Assembly: GCF_019097595.1 (NCBI RefSeq)
Contig: NC_080731.1
Location: forward strand, 6,825,071 to 6,889,070
Direction of reading: 5' to 3'
DNA length: 64,000 bases
Source of the DNA: Hemibagrus wyckioides
Taxonomy: Eukaryota; Chordata; Actinopteri; Siluriformes; Bagridae
Shown piece after piece: positions 1 through 26,010 of the stretch. A model generated the notes under the pieces. That model searched no databases. It was given only the letters and a program-made list of their open reading frames with translations, and was not told the DNA's origin. The position numbers and the translations under genes are program-made. How positions within the stretch are numbered: position 1 is the first letter of the stretch; each line of letters begins with the position of its first letter.

Positions 1-240
1 TACAACTGTGCTGAGCAGAAAAGCATTTCAGAACACACAATATATCAATCCTTAAAGACGGCTGGCTGACAGGAGTGGAACCTGGTGTGGTTATCTGCTA
101 CTGTAGCCCATCTGATACAAGGTCAGGTGTTTTTATTCCTTTTTGAGATGCTTTTCTGCTCAACATGATTGTAAAGAGTGGTTATTTAACCTATTGTGGC
201 CTTTCTTTTCGTTCAAACCAGTCTAGTCGTACGATTTAGA
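1..240. mobile_element. Inverted pair of Tc1/mariner-derived fragments
   Basis: Bases 1-115 carry one fragment in reverse orientation (TACAACTGTGCTGAGCAGAA...), and 145-240 carry a related block forward (GAGATGCTTTTCTGCTCAAC...). Together they form an imperfect inverted repeat. The forward block matches 48665-48770. They lie in the PNPLA7 intron beyond exon 686-568. Confidence 0.6.
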
Positions 241-517
241 ACTTCACCAGTTCTAAATCGTAAATATTACGGCTAAACTTTTGGCACCTGTGGAGCTCAT
301 TTGTATTATAAACTGGATGGAGAGTATCACAGATGGCGGTGAAATTAATTTGATGGTTAAGTCTACAGGAAAATATTGAACAGTCATTAGCTAAAATCAG
401 TCATCGTGCCATCTATATGGACATGTGGATGATTGATGATGCTGCTGGCAGCAGGTGCTGAGTGAGTGAGCAGAGATGATGAAATAAAGTGTGCATGTCT
501 GAGAGAGTGTAAGACAG

Positions 518-521
<4 letters not shown>

Positions 522-560
<39 letters not shown>
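522..560. repeat. (GA)n microsatellite beside a PNPLA7 splice donor
   Basis: About 19 GA units end 8 bp from the edge of exon 686-568. On the transcribed strand the intron reads GTACAGTT followed at once by (CT)n. Confidence 0.95.
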
Positions 561-562
<2 letters not shown>

Positions 563-567
563 TGTAC

Positions 568-14986
<14,419 letters not shown>

Positions 14987-15149
14987 TACTGTCACAGAAA
15001 AAAAAAGCTTCAATTCAGTATGCTTAACACAAGGAAAGTGGTGAAATCAACACAATTTGCACAATATACAATAGACAATAGTTACACACAATCACTTACA
15101 AAACTGACTGAAATCTTTTACATTTTCAGTCATTTACAAGGAACATGAT

Positions 15150-15690
15150 ATAGGACCTGTCAGGAACCGGACACATTAATGCACTCAGGTTGAAGAAGGC
15201 CTGTCATGAGTTTTTACCACCATTAACAATAATATACTTTAACCCTTTTTACAAGTACTCTGGCAGAAAGGAAGCCGACTTATGGGACACTGTCAAACAG
15301 TATAAACATATGAATTAATTTATCGCTGCAAGTCTGATCTAAAATGAGTCAGGACTCTGTTGGCTTTCAGTGTGAGACGTGTGTTTTTCCCTCTGTTGGA
15401 TAACCTTACACAGTATTTTACTGGTTGACGATTTTAGATGCTTTTAGGGGCTTCTCAGAGAGCAGAAATGGGTTTGATATCTACATTTACTTTTAAAAAT
15501 AGAAACATTTGTGTAGGAAAAAAAAACAAATCCTTTGTTTTTTGTTTCTTTTTAGAACTTTTCTATGAATATGTTGCCCCAGTAGGCTGAGTAAAAACAG
15601 AAGTACTTAGAAAAAATTAGAAATTCTTAAAGTTCTGAGCATCTACTTTCATATGAGCTTCATATTAACCACCACTGTGGACTTAAATGC
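15150..15690. repeat. Unclassified dispersed repeat, copy A
   Basis: It shares long blocks in the same order with 46185-46640: ATGAGTCAGGACTCTG, GTGTTTTTCCCTCTGTTGGA, TAACCTTACACAG, GAGCAGAAATGGGTT and AACCACTGTGG. No transposon hallmark or coding frame is seen. It lies 5' of the PNPLA7 start codon. Confidence 0.7.
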
Positions 15691-15699
15691 TGAACATTC

Positions 15700-16180
15700 C
15701 CAAAAAAAAGAGAGTTATACTGCCCTCTAAGGTGCTAAGGAACGTTTTACACCTGCACCATCGAGAGCATCCTGATGGGAAGCATCACAAGCCTGGTTTA
15801 AGCACAAAGTAGGTTACGCGAGCTCTCCAGAGGGTGTTGCTATCATCTGAGGGCACCATCCCCACTGAGCTCCCTGCCCTTCAGTCTATCTACAGGCAAG
15901 CAGAGCTGGAGCAAAGCCAGAAAGATAGTGAAGAACCTCAACCATCCAAAACAATGCACTCAGATCTCTGTGCAGTCACGAAAGGGCTGCCACTGCCTGA
16001 AGGCAAACAGAGAGAGCATGAGGACGAGCTTCTTTCCTGCAAGCCATTCAGGCCCTTAACCAGGACAACAGATCACACTAAAGCTGGGGCTCGTCTACAC
16101 AAAATCCACAAAGTCCACAAACTATTGCACAGACCTTCATTTCAAAATACAGTCATACGGCTTCTGCCACTGATCTGTAT
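15700..16180 (+). mobile_element. Non-LTR retrotransposon fragment
   Basis: Upstream of the PNPLA7 start codon, the plus strand reads YTCTIESILMGSIT near 15750, a conserved block downstream of the LINE reverse transcriptase, then a degraded tail to about 16180. A 125-codon open frame at 15834-16211 is part of this debris, not a host gene. Confidence 0.6.
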
Positions 16181-17779
16181 TTATATATTATATTTTAACA
16201 TTTTGTATTAGTAATATTTTTTATTAAAAATTCTATTTTTATGTCACAGACATTAAAAAAATGACACTTCCCTGCTTGTCATGCTGTATATGGTCTTGAA
16301 TGTGAATAATACAATTTCAACTTTAAATAATTGCTAATAAATGTACGTCTTAAATATCAGTCCTATTAATTTAAACACAGGGGCTTGCACAAGTATTCAC
16401 ATTATTTATTGTTAGAATGCAGAACTGATGCAATATGAAACTTATGTGCAATTACATTTCATTTGGTCTCATCTAGGAACATCTTAAGAGCCTCTAATTC
16501 ACCGACCAGCATGTTACTGGGAGATGGAAGGAAAAAGGAGAAACCACAAAAAACCGCACACAAGGAGTTTAGGGAAGAACCGCACAGGGGTATTATGGTC
16601 AGTTGTCCACAAACCTTTAGCCATATTGTGTATATGAAATAAATCATCACAAAATAACCCGTACTATTGAAACAATGGCCCATAAAGTTTAATTTATTTA
16701 TTTTAAACGTCTCATATGGTCTCATTTATGAACAATTTAGCCTTCAATTCACCAAATGGCATGTTTTCGGGAAGTAGTAGAAAACCAGAGAAGCTGAAGG
16801 AAACTTTCTCAGGCATGAGGAGAGCATGCTGAAGTTCACAGAGACGGTAACCTGTGCTACAGTAATGCTTTAAAATGTGGAGTGGGTTATGAAGGGTGAT
16901 TGACAGGTGCATATCTGGTAATAATTGCTTCATCAATGCCTCACAATAAGCGACAACTTTCTAAGAGCTTCTTCTGTCAAGTTGTAAAACTCAAGAGGTG
17001 AAATGGTGAGATGTTTTAATCCATATCATGTCAGTTGACATATTTAAAATGGAAAAATGTATTGAATCTGATCCGATACTGATCAGGATTTCTGATGGTC
17101 AGTATGACCAACAGTTTGATGAAGAAACCCAATATAAAAAGTATACAAAACATCAACTCAGAAACAATGTAGACTCAATGTAGCACGAAGACCTGCTACA
17201 CATTTTTATATTTCTACCTGCAATAAAAGAAATCTACAAAGTATTCAAGTGAAATCTGAAGTAATTGAGTGAAAGAGGATTTCATTCCTCCATGATCCTG
17301 CCTGTCAGTGGTCATAGTAAACAGACCCTGACCACTGCACTGGGTGTTCCAGGGGTCAAAGTAAAGTCAAAGTCGACATAAAGTCATACTCGACCTGATA
17401 AAAACAAACCACAGTTCAGCAGAGATGTTTAAAGCACGCCTGGAGAACTTGTGATTTGTTTATTGATGTGACAGAGAGTATAAATTCATCAACTAGTCTA
17501 CAGTATCGCTATGCACACCTCCACATGCCCGCACGCGCAGCCCAGACACTCTATAAATACAAACAACAACATAAGCAACAACTAAGCTTGCAATATTGCA
17601 GAAATCACTTGCACGCGAGTTACAGATTAATCACCCAGAACCGTTATGAAAAAAATTCCCTGAAAGATTTAGAAAGATTACTCACTGATTTTTTATTCCA
17701 GCTCCCCCGCCCTCCCTTTGTCAACACTATAAACTTGTCTTCTTGAATCAATGCGCGCGGTATGATTTTTCCCCCTAAT

Positions 17780-18048
17780 CATTTTGTGTCAAATCCTGCC
17801 TCCTACTCAACGATTGGTTAGAACTTTATATCACAGCTTTCAATTGGCTAATAGCGTGTGAGTATAGCGTACTAACCAATCGTGGATGAGAAGGTGGTTT
17901 TTGTCAGAATACGGGTGGAAAAATGAGATTTTAGTGTCCGGCATTTCAATTGGGCTGAGGGAAAAAGGTTTTGGCCAATCAGAAGCGAGTTCTTTGAAAC
18001 GCCCATTCCGGGAAAGCAGAGCCCTGTATAGCATACACGCTTTTCAAG
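17780..18048. promoter_or_regulatory. Divergent CCAAT-rich promoter of PNPLA7 and MRPL41, with MRPL41 5' UTR exon
   Basis: Five CCAAT/ATTGG boxes lie in 170 bp: ATTGG at 17813, 17843 and 17949, CCAAT at 17876 and 17975. This is the layout of an NF-Y-driven, TATA-less promoter. The rightward transcript probably starts just after the last box, because a strong splice donor (AAG|GTGAGT, exon end 18048) pairs with an acceptor at 18920 just before the MRPL41 start codon. The leftward gene is PNPLA7, whose start codon is about 3 kb away, so an untranslated PNPLA7 first exon must lie here or nearby; I could not define it. Motifs are seen; factor binding and start sites are inferred. Confidence 0.6.
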
Positions 18049-18942
18049 GTGAGTGTGGGCTAAATAAAACAAAAATTAGATTATAATATTATACTGGAAA
18101 TTCTTGTTTTAATTGTGGAGTTTATTTACGTGACATTTACAATCTATCTTAAGAGCTTATGACGTCTGTTATTTTTAATATTTACAGACAGATGACCGGC
18201 TATAATGCTAATGCTAACTCACAACATCGTAGTTTACTAGATATTAACCAGGTCTCGTGAGCTACGTGTTTTTTCTTCAATGATTCTTAATTATTTATTA
18301 ATTATTATTTAAGACATAGTTTTATTATTATATAAGAATATGGCACTTCTTTTAAATAATATATATAATCACAGGAAATCTTGATTGCTGTTTAAATTAT
18401 TGTAATTATTAATTACATTTACTTATTTGCGTCAATTTATGCAAATGAAGCTTCTTCTAATTTAAGTGTACCTTAAATTACATATTTAATTAAAATAAAA
18501 AACGTTTTTTAAAGATTTTATTTTTACAGAAAGCGTTTGTTGTTTGAGTAAAAGACAATTTTAAAATGTTTGTTTGTGTTGCTTTTTTATTTTTATTTTT
18601 TGCACTTTTTTAAATTAACCCAGCAGTTATCAATATTTTATATCATGTTAATTAGGTATAGGAATGAACATGTTTCTGAATGAAGGTCATTGAGAAGCTA
18701 AAATGTTTTGTTCTTAACAAAAAAAAAAGTGCCAATTGGTGTGATTTAGAAAGGTTATCTATGACGTCATTTTGCCAAGTGGGTGGAGCTTAACTAGTTT
18801 CTATTTCTAGATCTAAAATAATTTAAGCTTGGCTTCAGCATATCCTTGGAATGTTTATCTGGATGAATATATCTTAATGTTAATGTATTAGTGATCAGAT
18901 CATTTTGTCACGAATCCTAGGTCGAGGAGGTGAATAAAGAAA

Positions 18943-19350
18943 ATGGGGCTGCTTTCGGCCCTGACTCGAGGACTGGTCCGGGGAGCAGACCGCACAGCCG
19001 AGTTCACCAGCAAGCGAGGCCCTAAGACCTTCTACAAAAGCCGAGGAGCCAGGCCGGCCGGAGTGCTCACCTCTAGCAGGAAATTTATCCCTGTGCAGGA
19101 AATGATCCCTCAGTTTGTCGTTCCCAATCTGGAGGGCTTCAAGCTGAAGGCGTACGTGTCGTACAGGACACCACCGGGTACAGAACAACCCATGACTGCT
19201 GAGAGCATCTTCAACCAGGCTGTAGCTCCGCACATCCAGAGAGACTTTGAAGCAAACGAGTTTGACCCACAGCAGCTGGAAAAATACGGCTTAGAGAAGA
19301 CACAGGAGGGGAAGCTGTTCAAATTGTACCCCAAAAACTTTATACGTTAA
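18943..19350 (+). CDS. MRPL41: Large mitoribosomal subunit protein mL41 (MRPL41)
   Basis: Structural protein of the 39S mitochondrial ribosomal subunit; acts in the matrix. The whole 135-aa protein is in one exon, close to the usual 137 aa. Seen: the start MGLLSALTRGLVRGADR, which doubles as a mitochondrial presequence (basic, no acidic residue in the first 15), then SKRGPKTFYKSRGA, the conserved core FVVPNLEGFKLKAYVSY, VAPHIQRDFEANEFDP and the C-terminal EGKLFKLYPKNF. The start is the only ATG before the conserved presequence and lies 22 nt after the acceptor at 18920 (CCTAG). An upstream untranslated exon ends at 18048. An ATTAAA polyadenylation signal sits at 19438-19443, about 90 nt past the stop. 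Confidence 0.96.
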   Translation: MGLLSALTRGLVRGADRTAEFTSKRGPKTFYKSRGARPAGVLTSSRKFIPVQEMIPQFVVPNLEGFKLKAYVSYRTPPGTEQPMTAESIFNQAVAPHIQRDFEANEFDPQQLEKYGLEKTQEGKLFKLYPKNFIR

Positions 19351-20379
19351 ATGTCTTAAAAGTGTTGAATGGACTGTGAAGAAACAATGCTTTGTAGATG
19401 CCAGTATTGTATTGTTAAAACCACAATTTGCATATAAATTAAAACTGATCTCAAAATACAGATTACGTTGGATAGTGGTGCTTTCAGTCCAGTCCACTGG
19501 CCAGGAACAAGGTGGAAAAATCCTTTATTTCTATAATATCTTTCTCTAACTCATCTGCAATCACTTGATAGAATGGAATAACACACAATGATTATATGCA
19601 ATAAAACTTGGAGATAAATGACAATCATGAGCAGTCAGTGGAATTGATAGGTGACAAATCAAGGCAGGTAGAATATACTGTAGATTCACTGAATCCAGAC
19701 ACAAATAAAATCTCTTTTTAACACCCACTAACTAAATAATGGTGTCTGAATAATTTTAGTGATAAAGAGCATCTGTGTAGGAGGACACAAGTGTGGAGAG
19801 AGAGAGATTTTGTTTTGGCTACGAAAGATGTGACTAGGAATGTCACGATATCTGCAAAGCAAAGATATCAGAGTTCATAAAGTCTTAAAGCATAGCCCAG
19901 GGCATCTGTGTGTGGGGTTTTTTCTTTTTAACCCATCATGATCAAAGTTTTTACAGTTCTTCTAGTCACTCACTAGCTCACAAATAATCAGTCTAGACTT
20001 AATGTGTTGTTTAATGTCTAAAGAATAAAAAGTGCTACAGCTCTCATAATCAGCCAGAATATAATTGTACACCATTATAGTCGCTCCCTGGTTGGGGGAA
20101 AAAAAACCCTGGTGCTTTAGTTCATATACACTAAAGGTCATCACACACATCCTGAGGCCAGTTTCTCATGATGTCCTTCCAGTTGATGACCAGTAGCTTC
20201 ACAGACTGAGGTTGTGGCACAAACTTAAACGAAAAGTGAAGGTATGAAGGTAGTGTTGGAACAAAACAACCTAGCAAATGTGGAATTTATAGTCGGATAT
20301 GCCACATTTTTCCATGACTTCACATTTTCTGATACAGGTGTGTAAACGTGATTTGCACTGGACAATCTATAGTCCAGTA

Positions 20380-20480
20380 GGTCATTTCAATTCATTTGTA
20401 TAGCACTTTTAACAATAGATATTGCCTCAAAGCAGCTTTACAGTAGTACAGAAACATAGAATAATAGTTATGAAGTTTAA
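20380..20480. repeat. Dispersed repeat, 'ATAGCACTTTTAACAATAGA' type
   Basis: CATTTGTATAGCACTTTTAA followed by CTCAAAGCAGCTTTACAG recurs in diverged form at 44538-44600 (CATTTGAATAGCGCTTTTAA, CTCCAAAGCGGC). I recognise this as a common fish interspersed block but cannot name its class. Confidence 0.55.
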
Positions 20481-20504
20481 AGTGAAGTTAATTTCAGTTC
20501 TTTG

Positions 20505-20695
20505 GATGAGTCCCAAATCAGGTTTTATGTCAGATGCCTGACACAAACCACCAATTTTATCCAGGCTTGGGACCAGCACTAAAGTTTAATCCTTCAGGGG
20601 CTGGGAATCGAACCCAGGCCACTACAGCAAGTACACAGGATCCTGCCGCTGGACCACAACCTTCTGATCAGTAGCCCTGCGTCTTAACCAATGGG
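20505..20695 (-). repeat. Partial copy of the second SINE family
   Basis: Shares GGGTTCGATTCCCAGC, CCAGCGGCAGGATCC and the diverged body with 53290-53536. It lies just downstream of the DPH7 3' end. Confidence 0.7.
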
Positions 20696-20987
20696 CTTAC
20701 CTTACTACGTATGATTACAATTTATGATTAGAAAAATCCTGTCTATAAAAAATTAACCAAGTTACATCTTCATATATATAAGAGTAATTTATTAATATTT
20801 GTGTACAATGTATGTGTTTTCTGTGCATAGCTGATATAAAAGTATGTAAATATTCCATGTGGAGGAAATGACTGGAAGATCTACAGCCCCATCAGAATGG
20901 GACAACCTAAAAAGGTCAATCTCTGGATATTTATTAGCTTTATAAGCTATAGTATCTGTTTGTTTTTCTGTCCATCCAAACAAACAC

Positions 20988-23900
20988 TCAGGAAGAAGTC
21001 GTCTCTCCTGACCGCTTGTCGATCTCTGGATTCCAGTCCCATCTCCACACGTGCAGCATGTGGTCATAGAAGGAGCAGGACGCCAGCAGGCAGGACAGAG
21101 AGGCTGAGTCGTCTCCGCCGCTGTATGGGACAGGAGCCGGAGCCGAGACGGTAGTGGTGTGATCGGGGATGTAACGTCCACACTCGTCCTCCAGAGAGGT
21201 GTCGAAGCTGGCAGTCGGGGATTCATACTGGATCCTGAGGTGGCCTTCGGGCTGGAACAGGGGGATGCTGGCTGTTTCTTTAGGTGGAGAAGAGGGTGGA
21301 GGGCTGCTCAGGATGAGGTGTGACCAGTCGGCTCCGTACGCTAGCGAGTTGTGAAGGATGTAAGACGCCAGGATTGGACATGGGCCTTCATTTCCACCTG
21401 TTAAAGCAAACAAGGAGCGCTAACACCCTCTTATACCACAGATCTTTTAACCATTAGTGCAAGATGTGCTGTGATTTTTATCCATTTATAGTTGAGGTTA
21501 TTAGTTAATGTTGTGGAATGTCCATGAGGCAAGTTAGTCCCTCTTCTCACTTCTCACAGCTAGAAACAGTTGTTCTCTCATCAGCCCCCTTCTCTCTCTC
21601 TCTCTCTCTCTCGAAAGTTAACCCGTCCTAGAAGCATATTATTTTATCGCCACAGGGCTATTATAAGATTAATCAGTGCAAGGTCTGTCTGTTTAGCTAC
21701 TGGTGAGCAGGGCAATGGGAAAGAGGAGTGATATAAGCCCACACTTCACGTCTCTCTAGAATAACATTAGTACAGAGACAAAATAGACACCACAACTAAA
21801 ACTATACCGCAATTAAAAAAAAAACATACTCTTAATACTATTAGAGCTATTAACCACATAAATTAATAATTAATCAATTAAAAGCTGAACTAAGGCAAAA
21901 CAATCACAGCTTGTTGCGTTACCCCTCAAAACAATCAAAACAAAATCACATCTTGTTCTTTAACCAAGAAAACAAAAAAGTGAGGTATTTCTGGTCTTGC
22001 TTTATCCCGACAGCTTCATAACAGACAGTAACTGTTTTTTTTGGGGGTCTTGTGGATTTCTGTTGCTGATGCACACCTCTTCTGTTAAGCATTATATATG
22101 CATTTAGCTACATTTAATATAAAATAAAGCGGTTGTGGGTCTGAAAATCACACACACCAAATTAAGAGCAGCAAATAATTAGTGTACAGAATAACCGGTT
22201 TATACTGAGCTTTCAGAAAGAGAAATTTTACACTGCCACTAGATCAGTTCGTGGAATTGCACCACTTAACCGTTTCCTGTTTGCTTAGGTGGCGTTTACT
22301 GTACTTGGTCGTGCAGATTGTGGAGAGAATGTGCCGTCTTCTTCAGAAAAAGAAATGGGCTTACCCGCAGCTCGCTGGCAGTGAAGGATGTGAAAGTCGT
22401 TGTGCATGCACGCAGCTAACAGCAGGTGTTCATGAACAGGGTGCCACTTCAGTCTCCACACTCCTCCACCCACTGGCGTTTCGCTGAGAGGCTGTCGCAT
22501 GTTCCTCCCATCCCATACCAGCACGTTTTCATCATAACTAAAGCAAACAGGGTTCATAAAGTAATACAATTCAGCAGTGTGAAGCATCCTCATTCCCTGC
22601 GTACTGCATATACAGAGCCGATATCGGAGCTGCTTTACCTGCCTGTGGCTAGGACGTGCTCTCGATGAGGGTTGCTGTGTATGCTACACACTCCCATTGA
22701 ATGCCTGTGAAAGAAGCCGGAGAAGAGCGAATTTGACGTAAACGATAAATCTGTGTAACAGATCTGCAGTAAAATAGGTCACCTTTTACTGGTGAATGTG
22801 GGGGATGAGGGACCCATCCTCAGATCCCAGCCCTTAAGTTTGCAGTCATCACCACCTGGGACACACAAACAGACATATAAACTTTATCGGATTAAATCAG
22901 CTGCAAATTTTATGTTATGTGTAAATGATCAGATCTGTTTGAAACTACATTTTAATGCATTTTGTAATAACTAAAATAATAAAAAAAAAAATCTGCCAGA
23001 TGGAAGGGCGTGTCCATTTATATTTTTGGGTGTGTCTAATTTGCATATTCATCTATTCTAACTATCTTCTGTGAATTTTTGTTGCTCATTATTTTTTTTT
23101 TATTTTTCAATATAAAAATGTATCGTCTTCAAAACAAGTTTATTTACATGCTGTGTATATAAAGGGAAAGATATAACATCATAAGAAAGAAGAGAAAAGA
23201 AGACACTCATGTCTAACCTGAATAAACCAGCTGTGTATCCCAGTAACTGAACGCTGTAATCCAGGCCTCAAAGTCATGAGCTTTCCACTGAGACACAGCG
23301 CTCAGGTCATCCTCAGCCAGAGACAAGAGCGTAAGAGAGCCGGTCGAGTCGCTGGTCACCACACGGGGGTCTGTGCTGCAAACCACCACATCAACAGCTT
23401 ACACTCGGTATCATGCATGTGTACAGAACAGGTCTACTGTAGCTATGAAAGTGAAGCCCAGAGCCTCTCACCTGTCACCTCTGCCTGTGGACCAGTCCAG
23501 AGACAGTGCTAATCTGTTAGGACCCAGCTCTGTGCTTAAGACATGCTCCAAAGCACATCTGCCATCCTACTCAACAGTAATGTTCAATCAGATACGTCTT
23601 ACAGTTAACATCTGGCAGCTAATATTTCTTACGTTATGTCTCTCTAAAAGCATCATGTCTGATGTCTTACCTGTTTGTCTTTGAGCCCATGCAATTGGAT
23701 TTCTCCACATGCTGTGGCCATTCCCAGCAGGGGGCGCTCGTACAGCTCTGTATGACACCTGAGGAAGATAAAGAACAGTAAAACATGATCACTTTTAAAA
23801 CCATCTGAAATGTATTCACTCAGCCAAGGAAGACGATCTTGCTTGATCGACCGAATTTTGATTAGTCTTTCGTTTAAAGTTAAGCGTTACTGTTATTAAA

Positions 23901-26010
23901 GGCAATAAAAGTTGTTTAATGTTGAATAATAAGTAGGTAGATGTAGCAAGCATGCAAAACAGTGCATTAGTTATCAGAAACACCTACAAAAACATGCCTA
24001 CATCCCCTTCAACTTCAGTGTTGCTTGGTTTGAATTTCAGAAAATGTGTCATGACTCTTATGCTTTTAGACACGATTGTCTATTACTAACTGTTCATATT
24101 TTCGGCAAAAACTCCATACTAATACTCTCAACGGTTTTAAAGCATGTCACCCGAGCCGAGCAATTTATCATACGAAGAAAACAGGTGTGGACCTACAACT
24201 AACCCCTGAGGAAAGTCTTGTGGTGAGGCTGTCAGGAAATTAAAGACACGTTTTAGACCACTGACTTTACAACACAAAGCCTAACGCTGAAAAGCACAGG
24301 CTTTTGATTTTTGCAGGTCTGTGCTGATCTAGAATAACAAAAGATTGTTGTATAACAGAGAGACTTCAAGAAGTCAGAGTGGATATTTCACGATTTTAAA
24401 ATTATTATTTTGGCTGGAAATATCACGTGCAAACCTGTTACAAATCTAGATAGTTTTTCTCACACAGTAAACTGTAAATCTCTCTCTACATTCGTACTTT
24501 GAGCAAGTTGTTGGACGCTGCGTGCAGCAGTGAAACCTACATAAGCGTAATGGATTTAGTTTGTAATCAGACAGCAATGTTCCTGCACTGCACACAATTA
24601 CACAATCTGTACAGATGACAACACTGTTTTTCTAACTTGTACAAAGAATGCAGTTTTAAAAAAACAGCAGTGGTTTAAGTTGCTGATAAAAAAAATAAAA
24701 AAAAAAAACGTTTGGAAAACTGACTTTCAGTCCTGGTTGTGAAGCTTTGTGAACACAGCAGGATTCAGAGAGTGGGTTAATTAGTAGAGACCTAATCTTT
24801 AATGAATAAACCAAACCATGCACCTTTAAAATGCTTGCATGAAGGAAATTTACTAAACTCCACAAATTAATCTTGTATTATTTTCAAATGGATGATGAAG
24901 CTCTTGTTTAAATCCCTCGAGTGTCTACCTCAGGTGATAAGACAGACAGATGTGGATGATGGGATCCAAATTGGGATAAATTACAGCAGAGACTGCGAGC
25001 CAGGTCTTCTCATCCAGCATCAGTGTCTGACCTCACAAATGTGCTTCTAGAGGAACGGTCAAAAATTCCCATAAACACACTCCTAAACCTTGTGGAAAGC
25101 CTTCCCAGAAGATTTGAAGCTGTTATAGCTGCAAAGGGCGGGACAACTCCATATTACATTCATGTGCATGTAAAGGCAGACGTCCCAGTTTTGGCCTGGC
25201 TCTCAGTCTCCGCTCTAATTCATCCCAAAGGTGTTCCATCAGGTTGAGGTCAGGACTCTGTGCAGGTCAGTCAAGTTCCTCCACACCAAACTCACTCATC
25301 CATGTCTTTATGGACCTTGCTTTGTGCACTGGTGTGCAGTCATGTTGTAACAGGAAGGGGTCAAACTGTTCCCACAAAGTTGGGAGCATGAAATTGGTTA
25401 AAATGTCTTGGCATGCAGAAGCATTAAGAGTTTCTTCTTTCACTGGAACTAAGGGGCCGAGACCAACCCCTGAAAAACAACAACACCTGAGTTTAATTAT
25501 TTGGAGGGGTGTTCCAAAACTTTCTTCTTGAAATCTTTAAACTTCTGGAGGTAATCAGATTTTAAAATGTTATAACTTCTGATAGAGAAGAGAAGTTGAA
25601 AAGGTCATGATCTGACCAGGTGAAGGGTTTTTCCCAGTCCACAACCCTCATACCATTTCAGGTCCAGTATAGCAGGAGTGTCGATGCGCTGTATCTCAGT
25701 CAGTGGAGGGGTAAATGATTGCTGCTGGTCAAACTGGAAAAGGTAGAGTCGACCAATTCTGCTGGGGTTCTACAAACACAAGCAGAGAGAGAGCATTAAG
25801 GAGAATGACAGGCTTGAGCAAAACAGCTTGATGAACTGAACCAACTTAAATCCTCCTCCCTTCCTAACTTACCTTCTCATCGTCTTTCTGAAGCTGGTAA
25901 GTGCCACAAGCTAAAATATGAGCGTGCTGAGACACGGGACACCACTCCACGGTGTCCGCGCTCAGCTCCGTGTCAAACACCTGCAGGTTGCGGGTTCTAG
26001 AGGAACCCAT
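20988..26010 (-). CDS. DPH7: Diphthine methyltransferase/methylesterase DPH7 (WDR85)
   Basis: WD40 protein that removes the methyl ester from methylated diphthine on elongation factor 2, the step before the final amidation to diphthamide; cytosolic. Exons 5' to 3': 26010-25873, 25769-25654, 23758-23671, 23566-23472, 23375-23218, 22855-22783, 22704-22639, 22537-22365, 21397-20988; 1317 nt, 438 aa, against about 452 in human. Seen: [21 protein letters not shown] near the N-terminus, the [23 protein letters not shown] blade split by the exon 5/6 junction, [42 protein letters not shown] and the C-terminal [18 protein letters not shown]. The start was chosen because it is the only ATG before the conserved [15 protein letters not shown]. 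The exon 4 acceptor (GAGTAG) is the least certain junction. AATAAA occurs on the minus strand at 20930-20935, about 55 nt after the stop. Confidence 0.95.
25018..25500. mobile_element. Rearranged Tc1 remnant in a DPH7 intron
   Basis: Two pieces of the same Tc1 family as the intact copy lie head to head. Bases 25023-25165 encode the transposase C-terminus on the plus strand ([20 protein letters not shown]). From about 25190 to 25500 the plus strand matches plus-strand 50238-50530, which is antisense to the transposase. The join near 25170-25190 is therefore an inversion or two nested insertions. The piece has neither terminal repeat and cannot be active. Confidence 0.85.

Larger units (their letters stand above)
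14989..17779. other. PNPLA7 upstream region (5' UTR intron and repeats)
   Basis: No conserved coding sequence is seen. It holds dispersed repeat copy A, a LINE fragment, and two short similar segments (16466-16545 and 16718-16795) that look like SINE cores. The PNPLA7 start-codon exon has an acceptor 2 bp before the ATG, so at least one untranslated exon lies further upstream. Confidence 0.6.
19351..20987. other. Intergenic/3' flanks between MRPL41 and DPH7
   Basis: Convergent 3' ends. Beyond the two polyadenylation signals noted with the genes and the two repeats at 20380 and 20505, nothing coding is seen. Confidence 0.6.

Noticed and set aside
15834..16211. 125-codon plus-strand frame upstream of PNPLA7
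   Set aside because: It continues a LINE fragment with degraded coding; no match to a host protein family.
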